From contig NZ_CP016776.1 of NCBI RefSeq assembly GCF_002288185.1, positions 310,001 through 374,000 of the forward strand: DNA of 64,000 bases. Direction: 5' to 3'. Numbering within the stretch: position 1 is the first letter of the stretch; every line of letters begins with the position of its first letter. This stretch comes from Candidatus Planktophila vernalis. GTDB lineage: Bacteria; Actinomycetota; Actinomycetes; Nanopelagicales; Nanopelagicaceae. The notes beneath the pieces were generated by a model. The model ran no database searches. It was not told the origin of the DNA and saw only the letters and a program-made list of their open reading frames with translations. Shown here piece by piece: positions 25,535-34,658 of the stretch. A program made the translations under genes and the position numbers.

Positions 25535-26722
25535 ATGTCGATGCCAGCTATGACCAATCGTGAAGCGATTCGAGTCGGGCTACCTATCTTCATCACAGCA
25601 ATCAATATGCGGGCTGGATTAACGATTATGAGCCCGCTCTATCCCATTCTTAAAGAGCAGTACAACCTGAGCTCTTTCCAACTCTCCTTTTTAACTTCTC
25701 TTTCAGTTCTTTGTTTTGCAGGAAGTGCTTTCTTGATGCCACTTGTGGGCAAGATTGGCGGAACCAACAAAGTAATTGCCTGGACTTTGTCGGTCTTATC
25801 AGTTGCCATTTTCCTTAGAACTGTTGGTAATGTGCCCATGCTATTTATCTCATCTATAACAGTGGGCATTGCCATTGCTGTTCTTAACTTCTCTTTGCCC
25901 GTGTGGGTGAAGGAGAACGCCCCTGATCACTCAGGGCTCTTAACTGGAATTTATATAACAATCATGGGCACATTTGCCGCTCTCTCTGTGGCAGTAGCTG
26001 TGCCACTTGCGCAGGCAAGTGCATGGGGCTGGCGCTTATCGATGATGCCTTGGTTAGTCATTGGTGTGATTTCATCTGGCTGGTGGTTACTGAAGATTTC
26101 AAAATCTAAGGAATCTGGGCACATGGAAGTGAGCTCAAAGTTTCATAAGGCTCTTTTTAGAAAATCAGGCGCGTGGAGCATTTCAATCTTCTTTGGTCTG
26201 CAATCCATGCTTTTCTATGGCACAGCAACATGGCTACCAACAATCTTGGTTTCTAAGGGTTACACCCTTAGCCATGCTGGTTTAGTTGTCTCTATTACTG
26301 GTTTTCTCGGCTCTGCTATTGGCATTGCAGCCCCGCACTATGCATCCAAATTAAAGAACATGCGCATGTTCTTATTCTGGATGGGCATCATGGTTGCACT
26401 TAGTTTTGCTGCGCTGATATTTGATAGTGGTTGGCGATTAATTATCTGGCTACTTATCTCTAATGTCGGACTCTCAGTCACTTTTCCTCTCTCTCTTTTA
26501 CTCACAGTTACACGCAGTATTGATGCAGGGGAGACTCGATCACTTTCCATCATGGCTCAATCCATTGGTTATCTCATGGCCGCCTTTGCTCCTGGAATCG
26601 TTGGAGCAATCTTTGATTCAACCTTGAGTTGGAGCGCAGCATTGCTCGTGCCCGTTGCACTTGGAATTGCCCTTGCTGTGGTTGGCTACTATGCAGGAAA
26701 AGCCGAAAAGATAGAGATATAA
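25535..26722 (+). CDS. MFS transporter, CynX/NimT-like
   Basis: A 395-residue Major Facilitator with twelve predicted helices. The start (REAIRVGLPIFITAINMRAGLTIMSPLYP) is that of the CynX/NimT group, with the Asn-Met-Arg segment in helix one. E. coli members have been linked to cyanate or 2-nitroimidazole transport, so a small anion or aromatic substrate is possible but unproven. TAGGCT at 25523-25528 lies 6 bases before the ATG. It marks the end of the accessory belt. Confidence 0.85.
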   Translation: MSMPAMTNREAIRVGLPIFITAINMRAGLTIMSPLYPILKEQYNLSSFQLSFLTSLSVLCFAGSAFLMPLVGKIGGTNKVIAWTLSVLSVAIFLRTVGNVPMLFISSITVGIAIAVLNFSLPVWVKENAPDHSGLLTGIYITIMGTFAALSVAVAVPLAQASAWGWRLSMMPWLVIGVISSGWWLLKISKSKESGHMEVSSKFHKALFRKSGAWSISIFFGLQSMLFYGTATWLPTILVSKGYTLSHAGLVVSITGFLGSAIGIAAPHYASKLKNMRMFLFWMGIMVALSFAALIFDSGWRLIIWLLISNVGLSVTFPLSLLLTVTRSIDAGETRSLSIMAQSIGYLMAAFAPGIVGAIFDSTLSWSAALLVPVALGIALAVVGYYAGKAEKIEI

Positions 26723-26776
26723 GGGTTATAGAAAGCTTGGCCAGTTACCATTGAGCATTAACTGCGGGATGAAAAG

Positions 26777-27619
26777 GTGTTCACTTTGTTTGAATCAATA
26801 GTTCTGGGGATCGTTCAAGGTCTGACAGAGTTTCTACCTATTTCATCTAGTGCCCACCAGCGAATTGTTGGAGAGTTCTTTAGCAATGCTCAAGATCCAG
26901 GTGCCCGCTTCACAGCAATTACCCAAATTGGCACAGAGCTAGCCGTTCTCATCTTCTTTAGAAATGACATCAAAAACATTCTTCTAGCTTGGTTTAATCA
27001 AGCTGTAATGCGCAAGGATTTAACGTCAGATCAAAAGCCATTAGCTCGCATGGGCTGGCTTATTATCATTGGTAGTTTGCCGATAGGCATTCTGGGTTAT
27101 TTTGGTAGAGACATCATTACTAATGATTTCCGCTCACTTTGGCTCATTGCTTCAACCTTGATTATCTTCGGTGTGATTCTTGGTTTAGCCGATCACTATG
27201 GAAAGAAAGAGAAAGGCTTGAGTGAACTCAACGTTAAACACGGCATTCTTTACGGACTAGCCCAATCACTTGCTCTGATCCCAGGTGTTTCTCGTTCTGG
27301 TGCAACGATTGCGATGGGCCGCTACCTCGGTTACACCCGCGAAGCTGCGCTGCGCTATTCATTCCTCTTAGCTCTGCCAGCAGTCTTTGGCAGTGGCTTC
27401 TATCAACTCAAAGATGCTTTTGGTTCAGATGCTTCTAATGTTTTCACCCTGCCACAGACCTTTATTGCAACCGCAATTGCCTTTGTTGTTGGCTACGCCG
27501 TTATTGCCTGGCTACTCAAGTTTGTAACAACTAAGTCCTTTATGCCATTCATCATCTATAGAATTGCACTTGGAACTACAGTGTTAGTCCTGCTCGGCAC
27601 AGGTGTCATTAATCCTTAA
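26777..27619 (+). CDS. uppP: Undecaprenyl-diphosphatase
   Basis: A 280-residue integral membrane phosphatase (BacA family) that recycles undecaprenyl diphosphate to the monophosphate carrier for peptidoglycan and other cell-wall polymers. Both family motifs are intact: QGLTEFLPISSSAH (14-27, with Glu18 and His27) and PGVSRSGAT (169-177). About eight helices, usual length. The start is GTG at 26777, immediately after a GAAAAG sequence; a TTG three codons later is possible. Overproduction gives bacitracin resistance in other bacteria. Confidence 0.95.
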   Translation: MFTLFESIVLGIVQGLTEFLPISSSAHQRIVGEFFSNAQDPGARFTAITQIGTELAVLIFFRNDIKNILLAWFNQAVMRKDLTSDQKPLARMGWLIIIGSLPIGILGYFGRDIITNDFRSLWLIASTLIIFGVILGLADHYGKKEKGLSELNVKHGILYGLAQSLALIPGVSRSGATIAMGRYLGYTREAALRYSFLLALPAVFGSGFYQLKDAFGSDASNVFTLPQTFIATAIAFVVGYAVIAWLLKFVTTKSFMPFIIYRIALGTTVLVLLGTGVINP

Positions 27620-27641
27620 GCTATGAGCAAAAGGGGAGAGA

Positions 27642-29024
27642 TTAACTTCCTGGGCTCACCGTAGACATATTGAAATCTTTAATAACTAGTGGTGGAACTG
27701 CCATATTAGACATATCGCCAGCCCATTCACGTGGTTGAGTCCATTCAGATGCACCAGCATGTGCGATGCGAGAGAGGGCTGAAACCGGTGAATCATTCCA
27801 TCGGAAGTTATTGGTTGCACCAACTACTTCGCCGCCCTTAACGTGATAAACACCGTCACGAGTTAAGCCAGTAAGAAGTAGTGAGTTGGGATCAACCATG
27901 CGGATATACCAGAAGGTTGTAAGAAGAAGTCCGTTATCAACTTTCTTCACTAGGTCTTCCAGTGTTCCACTTGCTCCATCAACGCTCATGACAAGGTTCT
28001 CGCCAATTGGTGTGAAATCAAGGTTAGTCAGCTTTGCCGTTGCACGTGTTTGAACGAGAGATTGCAAAACACCATCTTTGAGCCAATCAACGCGCTTAAT
28101 TGGTTGACCATTATCAAAGACAGATGAGAATGGTGAGCTCACAGCGGTTGCCACAAAGTTAGATGCTGGAAGTTGCTTGAAATCAGGATCGGTAAAGAAC
28201 TGGAGTGAAACATTTGAAAGCTTCTCACCGATGCGAGTTCCGCCGCCCTTTTTAGAAAACACAGATTGACCTTCATGGGCATCACGAGCAGTTGATACCC
28301 ACATCATGTAGGTGAAGAGATCTGCAACAGAACCTGAAGGCAAGATGGTGTCATAGCGACCTGCTGGAAGATCTACTTTTGTGCCCTGCCAGGTTAAGCG
28401 CTGGCGAATCTGTGCATCGATATTTGCAACAGAGACATCTTTAAAGTCACGAGTTTCAACACCAGCCCAAGTGGAGCGAGAGCGATCATGAGACTTTCCA
28501 GTCATCTCTACGCGACCAACTGGTGAATCCTTGCGCAAACGCAACCCACCCTTTGATCCAACCCAGGTTGTTTCATTGGTGTGTTCTGAATATCCAAAGA
28601 GTTCGATTTTATCTGCCACTGAGCGAGAGAACATGTCTCCTAACGCTGGAGCAAAAGTTGAAAATACTTCTGGTCCTGTTGGAACGTGAGCGCCTGACCA
28701 ATCACCTATAGATACGTTTGTAGCAAGTGGTGCGTAGTCATCGGCTGGACCTGATGCCTTTGCTGCAGCAATTGCTTCTTCTAGAAGCTTTGGAACATCT
28801 GCAAGTGAGACATCTGTGCGTGTTACACCACCAGATGCCATGCCACCATCAACGGCCACAAATGCAACAACAGTAACGCTGCGCTCTTGGATAACACCAT
28901 TAGTAGTTAATGTGCTGCCAGCCCAACGTAGGTTGGCTTGAGTTTTATCGCGCACAACAACAATGCAGTCATCGCAAGTTGCAGCCGATGTGATCTTTTC
29001 AATTAGATCTTGAGCAGAAATCAT
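27642..29024 (-). CDS. TldE/PmbA-type protein of the TldD/E protease pair
   Basis: A 460-residue partner subunit of the heterodimeric TldD/TldE metalloprotease, which degrades or matures small unfolded or modified peptides. The HExxxH motif is absent, as expected of TldE; fold segments such as RSTWAGVETRDFKDVSV and the C-terminal HVKGGEVVGATNNFRWNDSP are family-like. The ATG at 29024 overlaps the tldD stop (ATGA), and an upstream in-frame start at 29084 would overlap TldD by 60 bases, so 29024 is chosen. No ribosomally made peptide gene was found next to it. Confidence 0.88.
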   Translation of the reverse strand: MISAQDLIEKITSAATCDDCIVVVRDKTQANLRWAGSTLTTNGVIQERSVTVVAFVAVDGGMASGGVTRTDVSLADVPKLLEEAIAAAKASGPADDYAPLATNVSIGDWSGAHVPTGPEVFSTFAPALGDMFSRSVADKIELFGYSEHTNETTWVGSKGGLRLRKDSPVGRVEMTGKSHDRSRSTWAGVETRDFKDVSVANIDAQIRQRLTWQGTKVDLPAGRYDTILPSGSVADLFTYMMWVSTARDAHEGQSVFSKKGGGTRIGEKLSNVSLQFFTDPDFKQLPASNFVATAVSSPFSSVFDNGQPIKRVDWLKDGVLQSLVQTRATAKLTNLDFTPIGENLVMSVDGASGTLEDLVKKVDNGLLLTTFWYIRMVDPNSLLLTGLTRDGVYHVKGGEVVGATNNFRWNDSPVSALSRIAHAGASEWTQPREWAGDMSNMAVPPLVIKDFNMSTVSPGS

Positions 29025-30523
29025 TTTCCAGCCTCCGCAACAGTATTGAGAATGTTTACTTTGTCGAAGATTGCCGCTGGGCAACCATGACTTACCGCTG
29101 CAATCTGACCTGGTTGGGCTTTACCGCAGTTAAAGGCACCGCCTAGAACATAAGTTGAAGGTCCACCAACAACCTTCATGGAGCCCCAGAAATCAGTCGT
29201 CGTTGCTTGGTAGGCAACATCTTTGAGTTGACCAACGATTTTGCCGTTCTTAACACGGTGGAACTGTTGACCAGTGAATTGGAAGTTATAGCGCTGCATA
29301 TCAATAGACCAGGATTTATCACCCTTAATGATGATTCCATCTTCCATTGAAGCAACCATCTCGTCATAGGTTGGACCTGTTGGATTTGGTTGCAAAGAAA
29401 CATTTGGCATGCGCTGAATTGGCACGTGAGCTGGAGAATCTGCAAAGGCGCAGCCATTGCTGCGATCGCGGTTAACGCGGGCAGCGATGCGGCGATCTAA
29501 CTGATAGCCAACAAGAACTCCATCTTTAATGATGTCCCAGCGCTGGGCAGCAACACCTTCATCATCAAAGCCCACTGTGCTCAGGCCATGAGGTGTGGCG
29601 CGATCACCAGTGACATTCATCAGCTTTGAGCCATATTGGAGCGTATTTAACTTATCTGGTGTGGCAAAAGATGTTCCTGCATAGTTAGCTTCATAACCAA
29701 TTGCTCGATCTAGTTCAGTTGCATGGCCAATTGACTCGTGAATTGTTAACCAAAGATTCGATGGATGAACTAATACGTCATAGCGACCAGGTTCAACTGA
29801 AGGAGCTGCAACTTTCTCGGCCAAAAGTGAAGGAAGTTCTGCAATCTCATCATCCCATTTCCAATGGGAGTTGCCCATCCACTCCCAGCCAAAGCCGGCA
29901 GGCTGTGCCAAGGTGCGCATGGATTCAAAGCCATGATCGCCAATAGAGATTGCTTCAATCTGAGTTTGAATGCGAACACGTTGCTGTGTGGTGCTGGTGC
30001 CATATGAATCGGCGTAGTGCTTTTGTTCTTTAACAAACATAGTATGAGCAGATGTGTGATTAACGTTTGCACTCTTGAGCAAGCGATTACTTAAATCTGC
30101 TAGGCGATCCTTCTTATCTGAATCAGAGACAGAGAAAGGATCGATTTCATAATCAGATACCCAGGTTTGGTTTGCATACACAGGCTCTGTCACAAGTGAA
30201 ACCAACTCTGTTGAGAGTGGCTTTGATGTCTTAGCCATGGCAACTGCAGTTAATGCCAGCTTCTTGGCAACATCGACAGAGATTTCAGGAGATGAAGCAA
30301 AGCCCCACGCTCCATTGACGATAACTCGAACACCTAAACCGGCATTGGTCTCATCACTTTGTGTCTCAGGACGAGCATCACGCAGCGAGAGCAAACCATT
30401 GCGCGTGCGCTCAATGCGCACATCAACATGGGATGCACCGGCATCTTTTGCGGTGCTAATCGCGGCATCACTAACGGCTGCTAGTGGAAGGGCTAGGAAA
30501 TCTGCATCAACGTTTTTATTCAC
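29021..30523 (-). CDS. tldD: TldD metalloprotease subunit
   Basis: A 500-residue catalytic subunit of TldD/TldE. The zinc motif is HESIGH in the segment LTIHESIGHATELDRA, and the remote Cys ligand is probably in GGAFNCGKAQPGQ near the C-terminus, where it sits in all TldD proteins. The start is GTG at 30523; TAAGGT (30530-30535) lies 7 bases before it on the coding strand. It is cotranslated with the TldE gene through an ATGA overlap. Diverges from terC and its riboswitch. Confidence 0.92.
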   Translation of the reverse strand: MNKNVDADFLALPLAAVSDAAISTAKDAGASHVDVRIERTRNGLLSLRDARPETQSDETNAGLGVRVIVNGAWGFASSPEISVDVAKKLALTAVAMAKTSKPLSTELVSLVTEPVYANQTWVSDYEIDPFSVSDSDKKDRLADLSNRLLKSANVNHTSAHTMFVKEQKHYADSYGTSTTQQRVRIQTQIEAISIGDHGFESMRTLAQPAGFGWEWMGNSHWKWDDEIAELPSLLAEKVAAPSVEPGRYDVLVHPSNLWLTIHESIGHATELDRAIGYEANYAGTSFATPDKLNTLQYGSKLMNVTGDRATPHGLSTVGFDDEGVAAQRWDIIKDGVLVGYQLDRRIAARVNRDRSNGCAFADSPAHVPIQRMPNVSLQPNPTGPTYDEMVASMEDGIIIKGDKSWSIDMQRYNFQFTGQQFHRVKNGKIVGQLKDVAYQATTTDFWGSMKVVGGPSTYVLGGAFNCGKAQPGQIAAVSHGCPAAIFDKVNILNTVAEAGK

Positions 30524-30620
30524 CCCCGAACCTTATGATGAATAAGGTAGTTATGCATAGGTGGTGCTTCATAAGAGATTGATTTGCAGTCAGGTAGGAT
30601 TGCCTTTACGATTAACTTGT

Positions 30621-30706
30621 TTAAGGGGAGTACCTCACTACAGCTACCTCGTCAATACGGTGTAAAAACCCGGGGCGCTGGCCGTTCACACGGTTAGGGA
30701 GACCTT
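30621..30706 (+). promoter_or_regulatory. yybP-ykoY (Mn2+-sensing) riboswitch
   Basis: The leader of terC carries the family's fixed bases: AAGGGGAGTA at 30623-30632 (loop L1), CCTCGTCAATACGG in the middle (30647-30660), and the 3' closing GGGAGACC at 30697-30704. The intervening GGGGCGCTGGCCG forms the variable stem. The two conserved loops dock to bind Mn2+ in characterised members. The 3' end contains AGGGAG, the likely Shine-Dalgarno of terC 9 bases before its ATG, so control is probably at translation start. TAGGAT at 30595-30600 is a plausible -10. Confidence 0.85.
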
Positions 30707-30710
30707 GACC

Positions 30711-31736
30711 ATGTTTTATCCATGGCTATCAAGGGAGAATTTTGTGCAGGTTTCAACACTCGTCTGGTCAATAACCGTAGGGCTAATTCTTGCTTTAATT
30801 TTAGTGGATCTATTCACCGCATCCCGAAAAGCCCATGATGTTAAGTTCAAAGAGGCTGTAGCAACAACATTGTTCTATGTCAGCATTTCAATTGGCTTTG
30901 GCCTTTGGGTCTGGTCCTACTTTGGTTCAACCTACGGAACTGAATTCTTCGCCGCCTACTTAGTCGAGTACTCACTTTCTATTGATAACTTGTTTATCTT
31001 CGTCATTATTTTGGCTCAGTTTGCTGTACCAAGCATTCATCACCAAAAAGTTCTACTCATTGGTGTGCTGCTCGCCCTTGTCTTAAGAGCCATCTTCATC
31101 TCCATCGGAGCAGTTGCAATATCTGCCTTCTCCTTTACCTTTGCAATATTTGGCGCAATCCTGATTTGGACAGGAATTGGACTGTTTAAGCATTGGGATG
31201 AAGATCCAGAACCAAATGATAATTTCTTGGTTCGTACTCTTAGAAAACGTATGTCTATGGTCAATGAGTACCATGGCTCAAAACTCTTTATAAAGGTCAG
31301 TGGTAAGCGCTTTGCAACACCAATGTTCTTGGTCATCATTGCAATTGGGTCAACAGACCTACTCTTTGCCCTGGATTCAATCCCAGCAACATTTGGTGTT
31401 ACCTCTCAAACCTTCCTAGTTTTCACAGCTAACGCATTTGCACTCCTTGGTCTACGAGCCCTCTATTTCCTCATAAAGGGCCTGCTCGATAAGTTGATTT
31501 ACCTCTCCCTAGGACTTTCGTTCATTTTGATTTTCATTGGAATTAAGCTCATGCTCACTTACGCCCATGAAATCTTTGATAGTGTTCCAAAGATTCCTAC
31601 TCCAGTAAGTCTTGCTGTGATTGCGACAATTTTGTTAATTGCAACAATTGCTAGCTTGATTAAGAGTAAGCAGAGCCCTGAGATGAAGGCCCATCCTGGG
31701 CGTATTACTGATCACAAAGAAGAGGACAGTAAGTGA
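30711..31736 (+). CDS. TerC family membrane protein (manganese exporter-like)
   Basis: A 341-residue polytopic protein of the TerC/Alx family with about nine helices. Metal-binding acidic residues typical of the family are visible in EYSLSIDNLFIFVI (about 85-98) and in STDLLFALDSIPATFG (about 216-231). Alx and related proteins export manganese or help load metal into secreted enzymes. The yybP-ykoY riboswitch directly upstream fits Mn2+ control. ATG 30711 is preferred over TTG 30705, because the Shine-Dalgarno AGGGAG is 9 rather than 3 bases away. It overlaps the next gene by 4 bases. Confidence 0.92.
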   Translation: MFYPWLSRENFVQVSTLVWSITVGLILALILVDLFTASRKAHDVKFKEAVATTLFYVSISIGFGLWVWSYFGSTYGTEFFAAYLVEYSLSIDNLFIFVIILAQFAVPSIHHQKVLLIGVLLALVLRAIFISIGAVAISAFSFTFAIFGAILIWTGIGLFKHWDEDPEPNDNFLVRTLRKRMSMVNEYHGSKLFIKVSGKRFATPMFLVIIAIGSTDLLFALDSIPATFGVTSQTFLVFTANAFALLGLRALYFLIKGLLDKLIYLSLGLSFILIFIGIKLMLTYAHEIFDSVPKIPTPVSLAVIATILLIATIASLIKSKQSPEMKAHPGRITDHKEEDSK

Positions 31737-31969
31737 AGAAGAACTGGTTGCTCTTGCCCAAGGGCTTGAGAAAGATCATTGCTTTTTCTGTTGGCTCATT
31801 TTTGGTTCTAGCCGGCTTGGTTTTAATTGTTCTTCCAGGTCCTTTCACAATGCCCTTAGTAATTGCTGGATTTTTTGTTCTAGCCGTTGAGTTTGCTTGG
31901 GCCGAAAGGTTATTAGCAAAGGCTAAAGGTCATGCAAGCAAGATTGTGCCTAAGAAATACAAGAAGTAA
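31733..31969 (+). CDS. Small PGPGW-like transmembrane protein
   Basis: A 78-residue protein with two predicted helices joined by VLPGPF, the turn of the PGPGW (TIGR02611-type) family, followed by LAVEFAWAERLLAKAKGHAS and a basic tail. Function is unknown. The GTG start overlaps the terC stop (GTGA), so it shares terC's riboswitch-controlled transcript and may take part in metal handling; that is inference from context. Confidence 0.78.
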   Translation: MKKNWLLLPKGLRKIIAFSVGSFLVLAGLVLIVLPGPFTMPLVIAGFFVLAVEFAWAERLLAKAKGHASKIVPKKYKK

Positions 31970-31987
31970 GTAGGGCATAATTGCCAC

Positions 31988-32488
31988 ATGCCTCACTCCA
32001 TCACATGCGTTGAATTAGACGCTGATGAATGGGCGCGGCTGCGAGATATTCGCTTAAGAGCTCTTCTTGATAGCCCACATGCATTTGGTGGTACTTATGA
32101 GAAAGAAAACCTGCTTGATGAACAACAATGGCGGTTAGATTTTGCAAAGCAAACTCACATCGTTGCTTCAGTAGATGGTGTTGATGCTGCCATGATGTTT
32201 GTGGAAAATCTTCAAGGTGATTTTGGTGCCACATGCTGGGTTGGTGGATGTTGGAGTGATCCTGATTTTCGAGGGATGGGCCTGATGCGCGCCATGTTTG
32301 AATTCTTAGATAAGCAAGCAGATTCGCGAAATTGGTCAGTACAAGGCCTTGGTGTGTGGACAGATAACAATGCAGCGATCGCGGCTTATGAAAAATTAGG
32401 TTTTATTGAAATGGGTGGACCCCAAGCGAGCACGCGTCAGCCCGGAAAGTTTTATCAGCGAATGATTAGAAAAACAGTTTCAGCTTAA
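31988..32488 (+). CDS. GNAT family N-acetyltransferase
   Basis: A 166-residue acetyltransferase. The acetyl-CoA motif is DPDFRGMGLMRAMFEFLDKQA (about 91-111; R-G-M-G-L-M in place of R/Q-x-x-G-x-G/A), and GVWTDNNAAIAAYEKLGFIEMG closes the fold. N-terminal RLRDIRLRALLDSPHAFG is common in acetyltransferases acting on small amines. CATAAT at 31976-31981 lies 6 bases before the ATG, so it has a promoter of its own despite following the terC pair. Ends overlap the convergent enolase-superfamily gene by 4 bases. Confidence 0.88.
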   Translation: MPHSITCVELDADEWARLRDIRLRALLDSPHAFGGTYEKENLLDEQQWRLDFAKQTHIVASVDGVDAAMMFVENLQGDFGATCWVGGCWSDPDFRGMGLMRAMFEFLDKQADSRNWSVQGLGVWTDNNAAIAAYEKLGFIEMGGPQASTRQPGKFYQRMIRKTVSA

Positions 32489-33594
32489 ATCTCTGAGACT
32501 TGATATTTAGCTTTTGCTAACCATGCTGGGTTTATCTCAACACCCCAGCCTGGGCCCTGTGGAATCTGTACTTTTCCACCTTCAATTGCAAAAGGATTTC
32601 CTAGAAAGAGATCTTTTTGCCATGGGTAATATTCAAAGCCCTCAATTGAAAACTCTAGATATTTTCCTGGGTTAGGAATTGCTCCAAGAAGGTGCATTGT
32701 GCAGATAGTTACCAAAGAGAGGTTGGCACTATGAGGAGTAATCGGCATTCCTGCCTTCTTTGCCATCTCAACAACTTTTAACGTTCTCCAGATTCCACCC
32801 ATATACATAATGTCTGGCTGCAAAACATCCACAGCACGCATATCAATCATTCTCTGCCAGGTGACTAGATCCCAATCTTGCTCACCACCAGTTACATCAA
32901 TATTTAGTGCATCAGTTACTTGCTTGGTTTCTTCGAGCTCCCAGTACTTGCAAGGCTCTTCAAAGTGACCAATGCCTTCTGCCTCTAAAAGCGCACCAAC
33001 TTCAATTGCGCGCTTAGGAGAAAATCCACTATTGCCATCTACTAACTTTGAGATTCCATCACCAAGTGCGCGAGAGACCACAGGAACAACTTCTTCTGTG
33101 CGCCCAGGCCACTCATCAATATCATTTCCACACTCTGCGCCAACGCGCCACTTAAATGCATCAAATCCAAACTCATCACGTAGCTTTACTAAGCGCTCTG
33201 CTTCATCCTTTGGTGTGATGTCACGGCGCATTGAAGATGCGTAGGTGCGAAGCTTCTTGGCAGTGCCACCCAATAGTTCAACAACAGGTTTGCCTTCAAC
33301 CTTGCCACGCAAATCCCATAACGCGGTGTCTAAACCAGCATTGGCCCGAGCGCGGTAGCTTCCTGGAAATTTATGTTCACGGGCTTCAACTAAAGTAACT
33401 AGTGCTCCAATATCTGATGCATCTTTACCTAATACCCATGGTGCTACTTGGCGATGAAAAACCTGGGCAGTGATATCTGAGTGATAGTTAGAGGTTTGTC
33501 CCCAACCGATGTGACCATCAGATGTTGTTACCTTAACAAAGCAGACAAACTCATCAGTGAAAGTCTCTAGCTTTGTAATTGATCCAAAGATCAT
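32485..33594 (-). CDS. Mandelate racemase/muconate lactonizing enzyme family protein
   Basis: A 369-residue enolase-superfamily enzyme. Probable catalytic and metal residues are Lys148 (FKWR), Asp186 (VDGNSG), Glu212 (FEEP), Glu238 (GGEQD) and His288 (TPHSAN), the set expected in the mandelate racemase subgroup, which dehydrates sugar acids or racemises hydroxy acids. The exact substrate cannot be read. Its ATG overlaps the stop of the ABC ATPase gene (ATGA), so it is the last gene of an importer operon and probably works on the imported compound. Confidence 0.88.
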   Translation of the reverse strand: MIFGSITKLETFTDEFVCFVKVTTSDGHIGWGQTSNYHSDITAQVFHRQVAPWVLGKDASDIGALVTLVEAREHKFPGSYRARANAGLDTALWDLRGKVEGKPVVELLGGTAKKLRTYASSMRRDITPKDEAERLVKLRDEFGFDAFKWRVGAECGNDIDEWPGRTEEVVPVVSRALGDGISKLVDGNSGFSPKRAIEVGALLEAEGIGHFEEPCKYWELEETKQVTDALNIDVTGGEQDWDLVTWQRMIDMRAVDVLQPDIMYMGGIWRTLKVVEMAKKAGMPITPHSANLSLVTICTMHLLGAIPNPGKYLEFSIEGFEYYPWQKDLFLGNPFAIEGGKVQIPQGPGWGVEINPAWLAKAKYQVSEI

Positions 33595-34640
33595 CCAGCT
33601 GCCTTCACAAAGACTGGCATATCTAGAAGTGAAACAGAGACAGTTGCACCTGCACCGATGCCAGCAGCATCAGAGCTTGGAAGCTGGGCTGTGACTTTAG
33701 TTCCATCATTCATAGTGATATTCAAGCGGCATGATGCTCCAAGAAAGCTTGCCGCAGCAACAGTTGCATTGCCTGACTTGCTGGCAACAACATCAACGCT
33801 CTCTGGTCGCACGAGTGCGATACCAGTTCCAGAAGTTACAGAGCCTGGCAGAGTTTTAACTACGCTTCCTAGAACTTCAATTGAGCCGCCAGAGACCTTG
33901 CCAGAGATTGGATTGGTTAGACCAACGAACTCAGCAACAAAGGAAGTCTTTGGGCGGTCATAGAGCTCTGATGGGGCAGCGATTTGTTCTAGCTGACCAT
34001 TGCGCATAACTCCCACGCGATCAGCAATGCTGAGCGCTTCTTCTTGATCGTGGGTAACAAAGAGGGTTGTGGTTCCAAGTTCTATTTGAATACGGCGGAT
34101 TTCTTCACGCAACTGCGTGCGAACCTTGGCATCAAGTGCTGACAGCGGCTCATCTAGCAGTAGTACCTTTGGTGAAATCGCAAGTGCGCGGGCCAGCGCA
34201 ATGCGCTGTTGCTGTCCACCAGAGAGCTGATATGGATAGTGATTTGCGTGGGTTGATAGACCAACTAACTCTAAAAGTTCAGCTGAGCGTTCTTTACGCT
34301 TTTGGCTTGAAACCTTATGTGTGCGTAGTTTTAAACCATACTCAACATTTTCGCGCGCAGTCATATGTGGAAAGAGTGAATAGGCCTGGAAAACCATTCC
34401 CATTCCACGCTTACTAGCACTCTGGAAAGTTACATCTTTGCCATCAACTAGGAGCTGACCACGATCTAACTCTTGCAAGCCAGCAAGGGCTCGCAGCGCA
34501 GTTGTCTTGCCACAACCTGAAGGGCCTAATAGTGCGACGAGTTCACCTTGTGCGATGTCCAAACTCAGACCATCAAGTGCCTTGACCTTTCCAAAGTACT
34601 TGGCAAGGTCAACTAGTTGTACATATGTTGATGAGCTCAA
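33591..34640 (-). CDS. ABC importer ATP-binding protein (PotA/FbpC-like)
   Basis: A 349-residue ATPase with Walker A GPSGCGKT, signature LSGGQQQR, Walker B VLLLDEPLSALDAK, the H-loop THDQEEAL and a C-terminal TOBE-like regulatory domain (about 245-349). This is the form that powers polyamine, iron or thiamine importers. The start is TTG at 34640, supported by Shine-Dalgarno AGAAGGAG (34648-34655 on the opposite strand), 7 bases away. It lies between the second permease and the enolase-superfamily enzyme in one operon. Confidence 0.92.
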   Translation of the reverse strand: MSSSTYVQLVDLAKYFGKVKALDGLSLDIAQGELVALLGPSGCGKTTALRALAGLQELDRGQLLVDGKDVTFQSASKRGMGMVFQAYSLFPHMTARENVEYGLKLRTHKVSSQKRKERSAELLELVGLSTHANHYPYQLSGGQQQRIALARALAISPKVLLLDEPLSALDAKVRTQLREEIRRIQIELGTTTLFVTHDQEEALSIADRVGVMRNGQLEQIAAPSELYDRPKTSFVAEFVGLTNPISGKVSGGSIEVLGSVVKTLPGSVTSGTGIALVRPESVDVVASKSGNATVAAASFLGASCRLNITMNDGTKVTAQLPSSDAAGIGAGATVSVSLLDMPVFVKAAG

Positions 34641-34658
34641 CGTATGGCTCCTTCTCTA

